DNA of 64,000 nt from Noviherbaspirillum sedimenti (GTDB lineage Bacteria > Pseudomonadota > Gammaproteobacteria > Burkholderiales > Burkholderiaceae_D): NCBI RefSeq assembly GCF_003590835.1, contig NZ_QYUQ01000002.1, positions 2,790,001 to 2,854,000 of the forward strand. Reading direction: 5' to 3'. The translations under genes and the position numbers were made by a program. A model generated the notes under the pieces. It did no database searches. It saw nothing but the letters and a program-made list of their open reading frames with translations, and was not told where the DNA came from. Positions 23,602 through 32,190 of this stretch are shown here, piece after piece; positions within the stretch are counted from its first letter, which is position 1, and every line of letters begins with the position of its first letter.

Positions 23602-25419
23602 ATGTGCGGCATCGTCGGCGCAGTAGCGCAACGCAATATCACGCCTATCCTCCTGCAAGGCCTGAAACGCCTCGAATACCGCGGCTACGATTCCTGCGGC
23701 GTCGCCCTGCACGTCGATGGCATGCTCAAGCGTTCGCGCAGCACTTCCCGCGTGGCCGAGCTGGAATCCCAAGTCGAAAATACCGGCCTGGCCGGCTTCA
23801 CCGGCATTGCCCACACGCGCTGGGCCACCCATGGCGCCCCGGCGTCGCACAACGCCCATCCACACTTTTCGCGCGAGCGCATTGCCCTGGTCCACAACGG
23901 CATCATTGAAAACCACGATGAATTACGCGCCGAACTGACCGCTGCCGGCTATGTCTTCGAAAGCCAGACCGATACCGAAGTCATCGCCCACCTGATCGAC
24001 CAGATGTACACCGGCGACCTGTTCGAAACCGTGCAACAGGCGGTCAAGCGCCTGCATGGCGCCTATGCGATTGCCGTGTTTTGCCGCGACGAACCGCACC
24101 GCGTCATTGGCGCGCGCCAGGGTTCGCCGCTGATCGTCGGCGTCGGTGAAGGCGAAAATTTCCTGGCGTCGGACGCCATGGCGCTGGCCGGCATCACCGA
24201 CCAGATCATCTATCTTGAAGAAGGCGACGTGGTCGACCTGCAGCTGCAGCGCTGCTGGGTGGTCGACGCCCAGGGCAAGCCTGCGACCCGCGAAGTGCGC
24301 ACAGTGCATGCGCACTCCGGCGCAGCCGAGCTCGGCCCCTACCGCCATTACATGCAAAAGGAAATCTTCGAGCAGCCGCGCGCCATCGGCGACACCCTCG
24401 AGGGCGTCACCGCCATCATGCCGGAGCTGTTCGGCGACAAGGCTTACAACATTTTCAAGAAAATCGATGCCGTGCTGATCCTGGCGTGCGGCACCAGTTA
24501 TTATGCCGGGCTCACCGCGAAATACTGGATCGAATCAATCGCGCAAATTCCGGTCAATGTCGAGATCGCCAGCGAATACCGCTACCGCGACAGCGTGCCG
24601 AATCCGAATGCGCTGGTCGTCACCATTTCGCAAAGCGGCGAAACCGCCGACACGCTGGCGGCCCTGAAGCATGCGCGCGCGCAGGACATGGTCAATACGC
24701 TGACGATCTGCAACGTCTCCACCAGCGCCATGGTGCGCGAATGCGCGCTGTCCTACATTACCCGCGCCGGCGTGGAAGTGGGCGTGGCCTCGACCAAGGC
24801 ATTTACGACCCAGCTGGTGGCATTGTTCCTGCTGGCGCTGACGCTGGCGCAGGTGCGCGGACGCCTGAGCGATGAACAGGAGGCAGGCTACCTGAAGCAG
24901 CTGCGCCATCTGCCGGTGGCCATCGGCGCAGTGCTGGCGCTGGAACCGCAGATCATCGCCTGGGCGGAAGAATTCGCGCGCAAGGAAAATGCCCTGTTCC
25001 TCGGGCGCGGCCTGCATTACCCGATCGCGCTGGAAGGCGCGCTGAAACTGAAGGAAATCTCGTATATCCACGCCGAGGCGTATCCGGCCGGCGAACTGAA
25101 GCACGGCCCGCTGGCGCTGGTGACCGAGGAAATGCCGGTGGTGACGATCGCGCCGAACGATACGCTGATTGAAAAGCTCAAGTCCAACATGCAGGAAGTG
25201 CGCGCTCGCGGCGGCCAGCTGTATGTGTTTGCCGACGCCGATTCGAAGATCACTTCCAGCGATGGCTTGCATGTGATCCGCCTGCCGGAACACTACGGCA
25301 AGCTGTCGCCGATCCTGCATGTGATTCCGCTGCAGCTGCTGGCGTATCATACGGCACTGGCGCGGGGGACGGATGTGGACAAACCCAGAAACCTGGCCAA
25401 GAGCGTGACCGTCGAATGA
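23602..25419 (+). CDS. glmS: Glutamine-fructose-6-phosphate aminotransferase (isomerizing)
   Basis: First step of hexosamine synthesis, fructose-6-P plus glutamine to glucosamine-6-P. It is 605 aa starting [12 protein letters not shown], with Cys2 as the class II amidotransferase nucleophile. The glutaminase domain has [13 protein letters not shown]; two SIS domains carry CGTSYYAG and [10 protein letters not shown]; the C-terminus ends [13 protein letters not shown], the conserved end recognised by Tn7-type target selectors. A Tn7-end-like repeat begins 31 bp after the stop. Confidence 0.98.
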   Translation: MCGIVGAVAQRNITPILLQGLKRLEYRGYDSCGVALHVDGMLKRSRSTSRVAELESQVENTGLAGFTGIAHTRWATHGAPASHNAHPHFSRERIALVHNGIIENHDELRAELTAAGYVFESQTDTEVIAHLIDQMYTGDLFETVQQAVKRLHGAYAIAVFCRDEPHRVIGARQGSPLIVGVGEGENFLASDAMALAGITDQIIYLEEGDVVDLQLQRCWVVDAQGKPATREVRTVHAHSGAAELGPYRHYMQKEIFEQPRAIGDTLEGVTAIMPELFGDKAYNIFKKIDAVLILACGTSYYAGLTAKYWIESIAQIPVNVEIASEYRYRDSVPNPNALVVTISQSGETADTLAALKHARAQDMVNTLTICNVSTSAMVRECALSYITRAGVEVGVASTKAFTTQLVALFLLALTLAQVRGRLSDEQEAGYLKQLRHLPVAIGAVLALEPQIIAWAEEFARKENALFLGRGLHYPIALEGALKLKEISYIHAEAYPAGELKHGPLALVTEEMPVVTIAPNDTLIEKLKSNMQEVRARGGQLYVFADADSKITSSDGLHVIRLPEHYGKLSPILHVIPLQLLAYHTALARGTDVDKPRNLAKSVTVE

Positions 25420-25449
25420 CGGGCAGGTTCTGGCGGCGCCATTGATTAG

Positions 25450-25469
25450 CAACAATAAAGTCTGTCGGG
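25450..25469 (+). repeat. 20-bp repeat unit just downstream of glmS
   Basis: CAACAATAAAGTCTGTCGGG is identical to 43973-43992 in the same orientation. The position, 31 bp after the glmS stop, is close to where Tn7 family elements insert. It could be a residual transposase-binding site from a transposon end. No transposase gene is in the window, so this is inference from position and repetition. Confidence 0.6.
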
Positions 25470-25492
25470 ATTTACTGTATTGAAATGGGAAC

Positions 25493-25729
25493 ATGCGATT
25501 GCACCGAAACCTAACGCAAGTCATTCGCCAGTTTTTGCTGCCCGATCTCTTTACTGTGCGCTGGTGTCGCTGGCTGTTACCAGCGCTATTCGTTGCCAGT
25601 GTCTCGGGCTGTGCGGTCGTGGCCGTGGCAGATGCGGCTGTGACCGTGGTGGCCACAGGCGTCAAAGTCACAGCGAAAGCCGTTGGGGCAGCGGCGGATG
25701 TGGTGATCCCGGACGGAGACGATAAATAG
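25493..25729 (+). CDS. Small lipoprotein (NF038104-like)
   Basis: 78 aa with a hydrophobic N-terminal signal (WLLPALFVASVSGC) ending in a lipobox, VSGC, that predicts lipidation of Cys40. The mature part AVVAVADAAVTVVATGVKV is Ala/Val-rich and closely resembles a family of short betaproteobacterial lipoproteins of unknown function. A long N-terminal extension precedes the signal, so the true start may be further in. It lies just beyond the glmS-linked repeat and may be ancestral chromosome or cargo. Confidence 0.75.
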   Translation: MRLHRNLTQVIRQFLLPDLFTVRWCRWLLPALFVASVSGCAVVAVADAAVTVVATGVKVTAKAVGAAADVVIPDGDDK

Positions 25730-25745
25730 GAGACAGTCACCTATC

Positions 25746-25785
25746 TGGCACAACTACGGCAAGAAACCTTGCCATAGTTGTGCCA
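25746..25785. terminator. 18-bp near-perfect stem-loop after the lipoprotein gene
   Basis: TGGCACAACTACGGCAAG (25746-25763) pairs with CTTGCCATAGTTGTGCCA (25768-25785) with one mismatch and a 4-nt AAAC loop. It starts 17 bp after the lipoprotein stop. No T-run follows on either strand, so it may be a stabilising or Rho-independent-like barrier rather than a classic terminator. Confidence 0.55.
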
Positions 25786-25983
25786 GCCAAGTAATTGGCA
25801 TCGAACGAATGATGCAGCAAACCTATCTGCGCCGGCATTATTGCCATCGCTGGGGAGCCAATTTCTACTATTCCGCAGAATAGAAAAGCCCTCCGACGTG
25901 ATCAGTCAGTAACCAACATCATTCATACAGGAAAATTGCAATGAACAGGGTCGCGTCAGTAGCGGATGTAAAGTGATTTTTCA
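25786..25983. other. Spacer without recognisable gene
   Basis: About 200 bp between the stem-loop and the stop of the Old Yellow Enzyme gene. I see no gene, repeat or clear promoter. Its base composition is lower in GC than the glm region, in line with the start of the accessory segment. Confidence 0.4.
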
Positions 25984-27132
25984 TCAGTCTGTAGAGGACT
26001 GGCTCGCCAGTAGATCCAATACAATGGCGCGCTTATCCAGCCACCAGCCAAACTGTGGAGGCCATGCGTCAAAGCTCCGCCCGTTAAGCATTCTGCCTGC
26101 GTGGTGCGGCCAGTTCGGATTCTCAAGAAGTTCTCGCGCCAGTGCGACGACATCTGCCTTCCCGCTCTGCACAATCTGATCTGCTTGCTCTGGCGTCACA
26201 ATAAGCCCGACTGCCATTGTGGGGACATCGGCCCCATGCCGTACAGCCTCGGCAAAAGGTACTTGGAAGCCTAGGCTCGGGGGAGCTCGATTCCCGGATG
26301 TAGCAAGGCCGGCAATGCCACCGGACGAACAATCCACGAGATCGACGCCCTCTGCTTTTGCCGCCTGAACGAACTCAATGGTGTCTTCAATCGTCCGCCC
26401 CTCATCGGCCCCATCGATCGCGGATACACGCAACCACAAAGGAAGATCATTAGGCCACGCTGCCCGAACTCGCCTAAGAACCGCAAGTGGGAATTCCATG
26501 CGGCGTGCACTGGTGCCGCCCCACTTGTCATCGCGAAGATTGCTTAAGGGCGAAAGGAACTGGTGCAGTAAATACCCGTGGGCCGCGTGCACTTCGAGGA
26601 TTTTAAAGCCTGCCTGCGCAGCACGTCGTGCGCTTGCCTCGAAATGATCTAAAATCGATTGGATTCGCGTTTCGTCCAAGGCTAACGGCGCTGGAACATC
26701 GTTGGAGAAAGATATGGCTGAAGGAGCTACTGTTTGCCATGGAAGTTCGCCCTTTGCCGCTTCCTTTGGCGATAGGCGGCCGTAGCCTTCCCATGGTCGC
26801 TGCATTGACCCCTTACGCCCAGCGTGACCGATCTGAATCCCAGGAACAGATCCGAGCGACGTGACAAACCTTGCGATACGGGCTAAGGGCTCGATGTGCT
26901 CGTTGTGCCAAATCCCCAGGTCTCCATAGGTAGAACGGCCGGACTGCTCGACCGCAGTCATTTCAACCATCACCAATCCTGCTCCGCCTTGAGCCATTTT
27001 TCCATAGGTCACAAGATGCCAATCATTGGCAAAGCCATCATTAGCTGAGTATTGACTCATGGGGCTGACAGCAATTCGATTTGGAAGTGTAACGCTCCGC
27101 TGTGTCAGCGGGTCAAAAAGAGAAGTAGTCAT
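25984..27132 (-). CDS. NADH:flavin oxidoreductase, Old Yellow Enzyme family (YqjM/XenA type)
   Basis: FMN-dependent ene-reductase of 382 aa that typically reduces activated C=C bonds. Substrate-binding His pair H182/H185 is in LEVHAAHGYLLHQFLSPLSN, with FMN-binding QIGHAGRKGS and CSSGG. The residue that is Cys26 in YqjM is Ser26 here (SPMSQYSA), an unusual change that in relatives alters flavin redox behaviour. It is the distal gene of the minus-strand run that starts at the binding-protein promoter (32029-32091). Its substrate, probably an enoyl or quinone intermediate, is not known. Confidence 0.9.
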   Translation of the reverse strand: MTTSLFDPLTQRSVTLPNRIAVSPMSQYSANDGFANDWHLVTYGKMAQGGAGLVMVEMTAVEQSGRSTYGDLGIWHNEHIEPLARIARFVTSLGSVPGIQIGHAGRKGSMQRPWEGYGRLSPKEAAKGELPWQTVAPSAISFSNDVPAPLALDETRIQSILDHFEASARRAAQAGFKILEVHAAHGYLLHQFLSPLSNLRDDKWGGTSARRMEFPLAVLRRVRAAWPNDLPLWLRVSAIDGADEGRTIEDTIEFVQAAKAEGVDLVDCSSGGIAGLATSGNRAPPSLGFQVPFAEAVRHGADVPTMAVGLIVTPEQADQIVQSGKADVVALARELLENPNWPHHAGRMLNGRSFDAWPPQFGWWLDKRAIVLDLLASQSSTD

Positions 27133-27194
27133 GATTGTCAGGTCAGTTATTAAGTAAATTCAGCTTGGTTAATTTGCTAATTGGGATATTGCAT

Positions 27195-28220
27195 TCATAA
27201 AGGCGGTTGCATTGATATCACGATCTTGCCTGCTATGCCACCGGCCTCTAAAAAAGCATGTGCTTGCCTCAAATTCACTTCAGTCATGCCGTGAATGATC
27301 TTGGTTGCTATGCTGCCCATCCGCCCCTCATCAACAAGCGTCGCAATACGCGTCAGTATTCGATGCTGTTCAATCATGTCGGGTGTGCTGTACAACGTGC
27401 GTGTGAACATCCCCTCCCAACTGAACGACGCACTTTTGGACCGCAATTGGTTCATCGGTAAGGGATTTGCGCTTTCCACTAGCGCGCAGATATGACCGTG
27501 CGGTTTGATAAGGCTAGCCATCGTCGAGAAATAGTAATCGGTATCGGCCAAGCACAGAATGTAGTCGACCGTTGACAGACCGTAATCAATCAGCTGCGTC
27601 CTGAGATCCGCGCGGTGGTCAATCACAATGTCGGCACCCAACTGACGACACCATGCCTGTGATGTCGAGCGTGAAGCCGTGGCAACGACCTGCAGCCTAG
27701 CGAGGACCTTGGCTAGCTGGATCGCTACCGACCCCACCCCCCCAGAACCGCCAATGACAAGCAGCGTCTTGCCCGAGTTTTCTCCAGCGTCAGATATGCA
27801 CAGGCGGTCAAATAGTGCTTCCCATGCTGCCAACGACGCCAGTGGTAGTGCCGCTGCATGTGCAAAATCGAGTGACACTGGCATCGCGCCCACAATCCGC
27901 TCATCCACCAAATGCAGTTCGGCGTTAGTGCCTGTACGCGTGATGCTGCCGGCATAGAACACATGATCGCCTGGCTTGAAGAGTCTGACTTCGGACCCGC
28001 AATCCAAGACGATGCCGGCACAATCCCAGCCTAAAACTCGCGGCTGGAAGCCCGCCTCCAGCGGTGCATTGCGCATCCTAATATCCAGTGGATTGACTGA
28101 TACCGCCTCAACCTGGACCAAAATGTCTCTCGGTTTGGGAACCGGACGTTCTAATTCCAGGCTGGTGAGTGCGTTGCCTCCCAGTCTAGAATCCCCTGGT
28201 AAGATGCCGATCGCTTTCAT
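27195..28220 (-). CDS. Zinc-independent MDR alcohol dehydrogenase / quinone oxidoreductase-like protein
   Basis: 341 aa of the medium-chain dehydrogenase/reductase superfamily, zeta-crystallin-like branch. The nucleotide-binding motif GGSGGVGSVAIQLAKV lies in the middle of the chain. The catalytic zinc ligands of classical alcohol dehydrogenases are not evident, which points to NADPH-dependent enone or quinone reduction. It is followed by the Old Yellow Enzyme gene at a 62-bp gap, so two C=C-reducing families are side by side. Confidence 0.85.
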   Translation of the reverse strand: MKAIGILPGDSRLGGNALTSLELERPVPKPRDILVQVEAVSVNPLDIRMRNAPLEAGFQPRVLGWDCAGIVLDCGSEVRLFKPGDHVFYAGSITRTGTNAELHLVDERIVGAMPVSLDFAHAAALPLASLAAWEALFDRLCISDAGENSGKTLLVIGGSGGVGSVAIQLAKVLARLQVVATASRSTSQAWCRQLGADIVIDHRADLRTQLIDYGLSTVDYILCLADTDYYFSTMASLIKPHGHICALVESANPLPMNQLRSKSASFSWEGMFTRTLYSTPDMIEQHRILTRIATLVDEGRMGSIATKIIHGMTEVNLRQAHAFLEAGGIAGKIVISMQPPL

Positions 28221-28258
28221 GCTTGCACTCGCCGACCCTGCGTTCCGCCGGGATCTCG

Positions 28259-29161
28259 TTAACCTGGAAGCCGGGGCGGCTCGACGCCAGCTGCGCCGCA
28301 GATGAAGTCCAGCATGGCGGAGTAGTCACACCTCGCGTACTCGCTACCGCGCGCAATACCCATCATTTCCCGGGCAGCCGCACCCACGGGCAGGCCGACG
28401 CGAAGTTCCCGCGCTGCTTCCATCGCCAGGCTGATGTCTTTGTGGGCGAGATCGATCGTGAAGCCGGGGTTTAAATCTCCCTTCAGACATTTCGTCGCAA
28501 AAGCGACCTGGAACTGACCATTCGTTGCCGTCGTGTCCGCGGTTACTTTCTTCATTGTTTCGACGGAAAGGCCAAACTTCGAACCTAGAAGGATGGCCTC
28601 TGCCGTTACCTGGGCGGTAACAAGCAACATGAAGTTATTGACAACCTTCATGCGAATTCCGGCTCCCGCCGGTCCGCAATGATGAATGGTTGTGCCCATT
28701 GCATTGAGCAGCGGTTGGACCCGTTCGACATGCTCTACCGATCCGCCCACCATGAACAACGACTCTCCCCGTTCCGCATGACTCGCCAGGCGTCCCACGG
28801 GGGCGTCGACAAAGCCAATGCCTTTCTCTTGACACGCTATCTGCACATTGTCCGTAACATGGGGATCGATAGTGCTCATCTCCAAAAGCAGGCTTCCTGG
28901 CTTCAGGTTTTGCAACACACCCTGCTGTCCGAGCACCGCCTTCTCCACATGCTCGGTCGCGGGGAGTATCGTAACCACGATAGAAGCAGCACTCGCAGTA
29001 TCAGCGATACTCCCACCGGGTTTCGCCCCAAGCGCTGCGAGCTTCTTGATTTTTTCCTGATCAATATCGTAAGCAATAACGGAAAAACCTTTTCGTATCA
29101 GATTTGATGCCATTGGTAGCCCCATGGCACCCAGCCCGATAAAACCGATAACTTCGCTCAT
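28259..29161 (-). CDS. 3-hydroxyisobutyrate dehydrogenase-family oxidoreductase
   Basis: NAD(P)-dependent beta-hydroxyacid dehydrogenase of 300 aa. The Rossmann motif FIGLGAMGLPMA is at residues 7-18. Catalytic Lys172 and Asn176 lie in MKVVNNFMLL. The family covers hydroxyisobutyrate, tartronate semialdehyde, glycerol and related acids; the exact substrate cannot be read off. It lies 32 bp after the aldehyde dehydrogenase gene, suggesting a hydroxyacid/semialdehyde couple as in valine degradation. Confidence 0.88.
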   Translation of the reverse strand: MSEVIGFIGLGAMGLPMASNLIRKGFSVIAYDIDQEKIKKLAALGAKPGGSIADTASAASIVVTILPATEHVEKAVLGQQGVLQNLKPGSLLLEMSTIDPHVTDNVQIACQEKGIGFVDAPVGRLASHAERGESLFMVGGSVEHVERVQPLLNAMGTTIHHCGPAGAGIRMKVVNNFMLLVTAQVTAEAILLGSKFGLSVETMKKVTADTTATNGQFQVAFATKCLKGDLNPGFTIDLAHKDISLAMEAARELRVGLPVGAAAREMMGIARGSEYARCDYSAMLDFICGAAGVEPPRLPG

Positions 29162-29193
29162 CTCTAGTTCCTATTGAAAATGTGCCGCCTGTC

Positions 29194-30633
29194 TCACATC
29201 TGCGGCGCGGTGTTGACATACGCAGTTTTCGTCTCAGTATAGAAGTCGATTGCCGCACTGCCCAGCTCTTTACCGCCATAACCCGACTGTCCTTGCCCTC
29301 CAAGTGGCACGTGGAAATCTGCTCCCGACGTTGGAGCGTTGATCATGACCATTCCCGCTTTGGATCGACGACGGAATTGCTCAGCATGCAATAGGTTCTG
29401 CGTGCAGATTCCGCTCGAAAGTCCGAACTCTACATCGTTTGCAATATGAATTGCCTCGTCAAGATCATGGGCACGCATGACTGCAGCGACTGGCCCGAAT
29501 ATCTCTTCCTGGTTGATGCGCATGCGTGAAGTCGTATCGACAAACAGCGTTGGCAGCATGAAGTAGCCGGCAGTGTCGCTTTCAACACTGCGTCCGCCAC
29601 GCACAAGCGTCGCCCCTTCCTGCTGCCCCAAATCCACGTAGCTGAGGTTCTTTTTCAGCTGTGCCTCGTTTGCAACCGGCCCCATTTCTGTCTTGTCGGA
29701 CAGAGCGTCACCTACAGCGATGCTGTCAATTCGTTTTATCAGCTTGTCTATGAATTGAGCATAAATCGACGACATGACGATGAGGCGGCTGGTTGCAGTA
29801 CATTTTTGCCCGGTCGAGTGGAACATGCCCTGTACTGCGATTTCCGCCGCGAAGTCCAGGTTTGCGTCGGCATCTACGATCAAAGGGTTTTTCCCTCCCA
29901 TCTCGGCTTGTACCTTGACGAGCCGCTTCGAGGCCTGCTCGACAATCGCCCTGCCAGCACCCGTCGAACCAGTGAAACTCACGCCGTCTGCATGCTGGAT
30001 TAGAACCGGTCCCAGGTCAATCCCGGCTCCAAGGACGAGATTGAAAACCCCGCGTGGTATGTGTGAGCGCGATATGATCTCAGTCAATGCAACCGCACAT
30101 CCCGGCGTGAACTCGGATGGCTTGAACACGACGGTATTTCCGTAAGCGAGAGCTGCTGCGATCTTCATGGCCGGTAGCATCATCGGAAAATTCCAGGCAG
30201 TGATCAGCGCCGCAACGCCGATCGGCTCTCGACTTACCGTAACCGTGACTCCCGCGCGCAGGCCGGGCAGAAATTCGCCTGCGCCCCGTACGCATTCGCC
30301 GGCGTAGAAGTGAAAAATATCCGCACTCCTGCGCACCTCAGCGATACCCTCCCGAAGTGTCTTTCCCTCCTCCAAAGCCAGCAGTCGTCCCAGTTCGTCG
30401 GCGCGAGCCAGGAGTTCATCTGCGACGAAACGAAGCATTTGAGCGCGGGCTGCAGGGAGCACCTCAGCCCAGGGGCGTGATGCGCGACGGGCGGCAGCAA
30501 AGGCGGCCTCAACATCCGACGGTGTTGCCCATTGCGCCATCCCTATCACTTCAGCCGGCGCAGATGGATTGATGTTCGGCTCGGAATGCGTACCGCCTAT
30601 CCATTCACCGTCAACGTAACTCAGGTATTTCAT
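29194..30633 (-). CDS. NAD(P)-dependent aldehyde dehydrogenase
   Basis: 480 aa starting at the ATG at 30633 (MKYLSYVDGEWIGGTH); the frame is open 18 codons further upstream without family similarity. The general base E244 (QAEMGGKNP) and catalytic Cys278 (FHSTGQKCTA) are present, with PEIFGP-like NQEEIFGPV later. The overall pattern is nearest to 2,5-dioxovalerate/succinate-semialdehyde-type enzymes. It lies after the binding-protein gene in the same direction (87-bp gap). Confidence 0.9.
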   Translation of the reverse strand: MKYLSYVDGEWIGGTHSEPNINPSAPAEVIGMAQWATPSDVEAAFAAARRASRPWAEVLPAARAQMLRFVADELLARADELGRLLALEEGKTLREGIAEVRRSADIFHFYAGECVRGAGEFLPGLRAGVTVTVSREPIGVAALITAWNFPMMLPAMKIAAALAYGNTVVFKPSEFTPGCAVALTEIISRSHIPRGVFNLVLGAGIDLGPVLIQHADGVSFTGSTGAGRAIVEQASKRLVKVQAEMGGKNPLIVDADANLDFAAEIAVQGMFHSTGQKCTATSRLIVMSSIYAQFIDKLIKRIDSIAVGDALSDKTEMGPVANEAQLKKNLSYVDLGQQEGATLVRGGRSVESDTAGYFMLPTLFVDTTSRMRINQEEIFGPVAAVMRAHDLDEAIHIANDVEFGLSSGICTQNLLHAEQFRRRSKAGMVMINAPTSGADFHVPLGGQGQSGYGGKELGSAAIDFYTETKTAYVNTAPQM

Positions 30634-30720
30634 TGCAAGTTCCTCGTTCGGAAACAATATCGCGGAGAGCGCTTGGGCTTCCGGCATTTATATTCGCCGC
30701 CACCCAAGCCCACAAAACTG

Positions 30721-31932
30721 TTATTTCGATTTCAGATAAGGACACTCGCTCTCGGACAATGGAGCGAAGGCTTTCTCGCCCGGAATTACCCTGATGACCT
30801 TGGCTATGTCCCACTCCCCCTTTGATTCGGATGGCTTTTTGACCTCGGCCAGGTACATGTCATGCACGAGAAGTCCGTCAGGGCGCAGTTTAGCGTTCCG
30901 GGCAAACATATCGTCGATCGGGATTTCCCGCAGCTTTGCCATCACCTTGTCGCGATCGAGGCTGCCTACTGCCTGAACGGCCTTGAGGTAATGCAGGGTC
31001 GCGGAATATGTGGCGGCCTGAACCATGTTTGCCTGGAACTTACTCCGTTCAAAGAATCGCTTCGACCATGCGCGGGTCTTGTCGTCGAAGTCCCAGTAAA
31101 AGCCTGTCGTATACTTCAGACCTTGGGCGGCATCGAGGCCAAGTGCTTTGATATCGCTGTCGAAGATAAGCAAGGGCGCAATCTGTTGTCCTTTCTGAAT
31201 CAGCCCGAACTCTTTCGCCTGCCGGATCGTATTTGAGACATCGCCGCCCGTGTTCGCGAGGACTACAGCATTTGCCCCGGAAGTTTGCGCCTGAATGACG
31301 AAGGAGGAGAAGTCCGAGGCACCTAGCGGATGACGAACGGAACCCACCACCTTGCCTCCATTAGCAAGGAGGACCTTAGTGGCCTCCGCCTGCATCGTAT
31401 GTCCGAATGCATAGTCGGCCGTGATGAAGAACCAGGTACGCCCTTTCTCCTGAACGATTGCGGTCGCGGTAGACGCGGCCACTGCCTGCGTGTCGTACGA
31501 CCAATGGGTGCTGTATGGCGAGCACTCTTTGTTGGTGATCGCCGAGGTCGCCGAGCCGGTATTCATAATGATGAAATTTTTATCGGCGAGCAACTTCTGG
31601 GCGGCGATCCCTACCGCAGAACTAAGCACGTCGGTGACCATGCTGACGTTGTCACGGTCGACCCATTCGCGGATCTTCGTGGCAGCGACGTCCGGCTTGT
31701 TGAGATGGTCGAAGGTCAGAAGCTTGATGGGCTTGCCTAAGACCTTCCCGCCAAAATCCTCCACTGCCATCTGGGCCGCAATGATCGACCCCTTTCCGCC
31801 GAGTTGCGAGTATAAACCGGACAAATCTGTGATAACGCCGATATTTACAGTGTCGTTCTGTGCAAGCACTGGACCCGATACTGCTAGAAGGGCTCCTACC
31901 ATTGCCGAAAGCAATGTCTTCTTGATGTTCAT
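30721..31932 (-). CDS. Branched-chain-amino-acid-type ABC substrate-binding protein
   Basis: 403 aa LivK/LivJ-type periplasmic receptor. A signal peptide is visible (KKTLLSAMVGALLAVSGPVLAQ) with cleavage after AQ-type Ala. The mature protein starts VNIGVITDLSG, and the family-typical GKVLGKPIKLLTFD is present. Start at the ATG at 31932, since the 31 upstream codons are not conserved. No permease or ATPase of this class is in the window, so it must use a transporter encoded elsewhere or act as a sensor. It is the first gene after the promoter at 32029-32091. Confidence 0.92.
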   Translation of the reverse strand: MNIKKTLLSAMVGALLAVSGPVLAQNDTVNIGVITDLSGLYSQLGGKGSIIAAQMAVEDFGGKVLGKPIKLLTFDHLNKPDVAATKIREWVDRDNVSMVTDVLSSAVGIAAQKLLADKNFIIMNTGSATSAITNKECSPYSTHWSYDTQAVAASTATAIVQEKGRTWFFITADYAFGHTMQAEATKVLLANGGKVVGSVRHPLGASDFSSFVIQAQTSGANAVVLANTGGDVSNTIRQAKEFGLIQKGQQIAPLLIFDSDIKALGLDAAQGLKYTTGFYWDFDDKTRAWSKRFFERSKFQANMVQAATYSATLHYLKAVQAVGSLDRDKVMAKLREIPIDDMFARNAKLRPDGLLVHDMYLAEVKKPSESKGEWDIAKVIRVIPGEKAFAPLSESECPYLKSK

Positions 31933-32028
31933 TAACGTCTCCTTTTCTCTAGTCCCCGGCCTGTGCATGACGATTGACACGCTTGGCATTCCAAAAAGTA
32001 CAAGCACTTCTCCGGTATGTCTCAAAGG

Positions 32029-32091
32029 ATAATAGCATCATGAAAAGCGCGTCCAATATTGTTTTTCGTGATTCTGATACCGATTCAGTAT
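32029..32091 (-). promoter_or_regulatory. LysR-type operator and promoter for the binding-protein unit
   Basis: On the minus strand ATAC-N7-GTAT (32091-32077, within TGATAC...GTATCG) is followed, after a 16-nt gap, by AATATTGGAC. This contains a -35 TTGGAC (32056-32051), then a 16-nt spacer and a -10 TATTAT (32034-32029). ATAC-N7-GTAT is the recognition form known for BenM/CatM-type LysR proteins. The same module, with identical spacing, occurs before the CoA transferase gene at 41325-41392. Confidence 0.75.
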
Positions 32092-32190
32092 CGGCGGGCG
32101 TACCACGGAGCGGCTGCCTGTGACCAGCAAGCGGGCAGGAACGCGCTTACGTGAGGGCGGGGCATTTGCCGGCTCTGCTGTCCCGATTGC

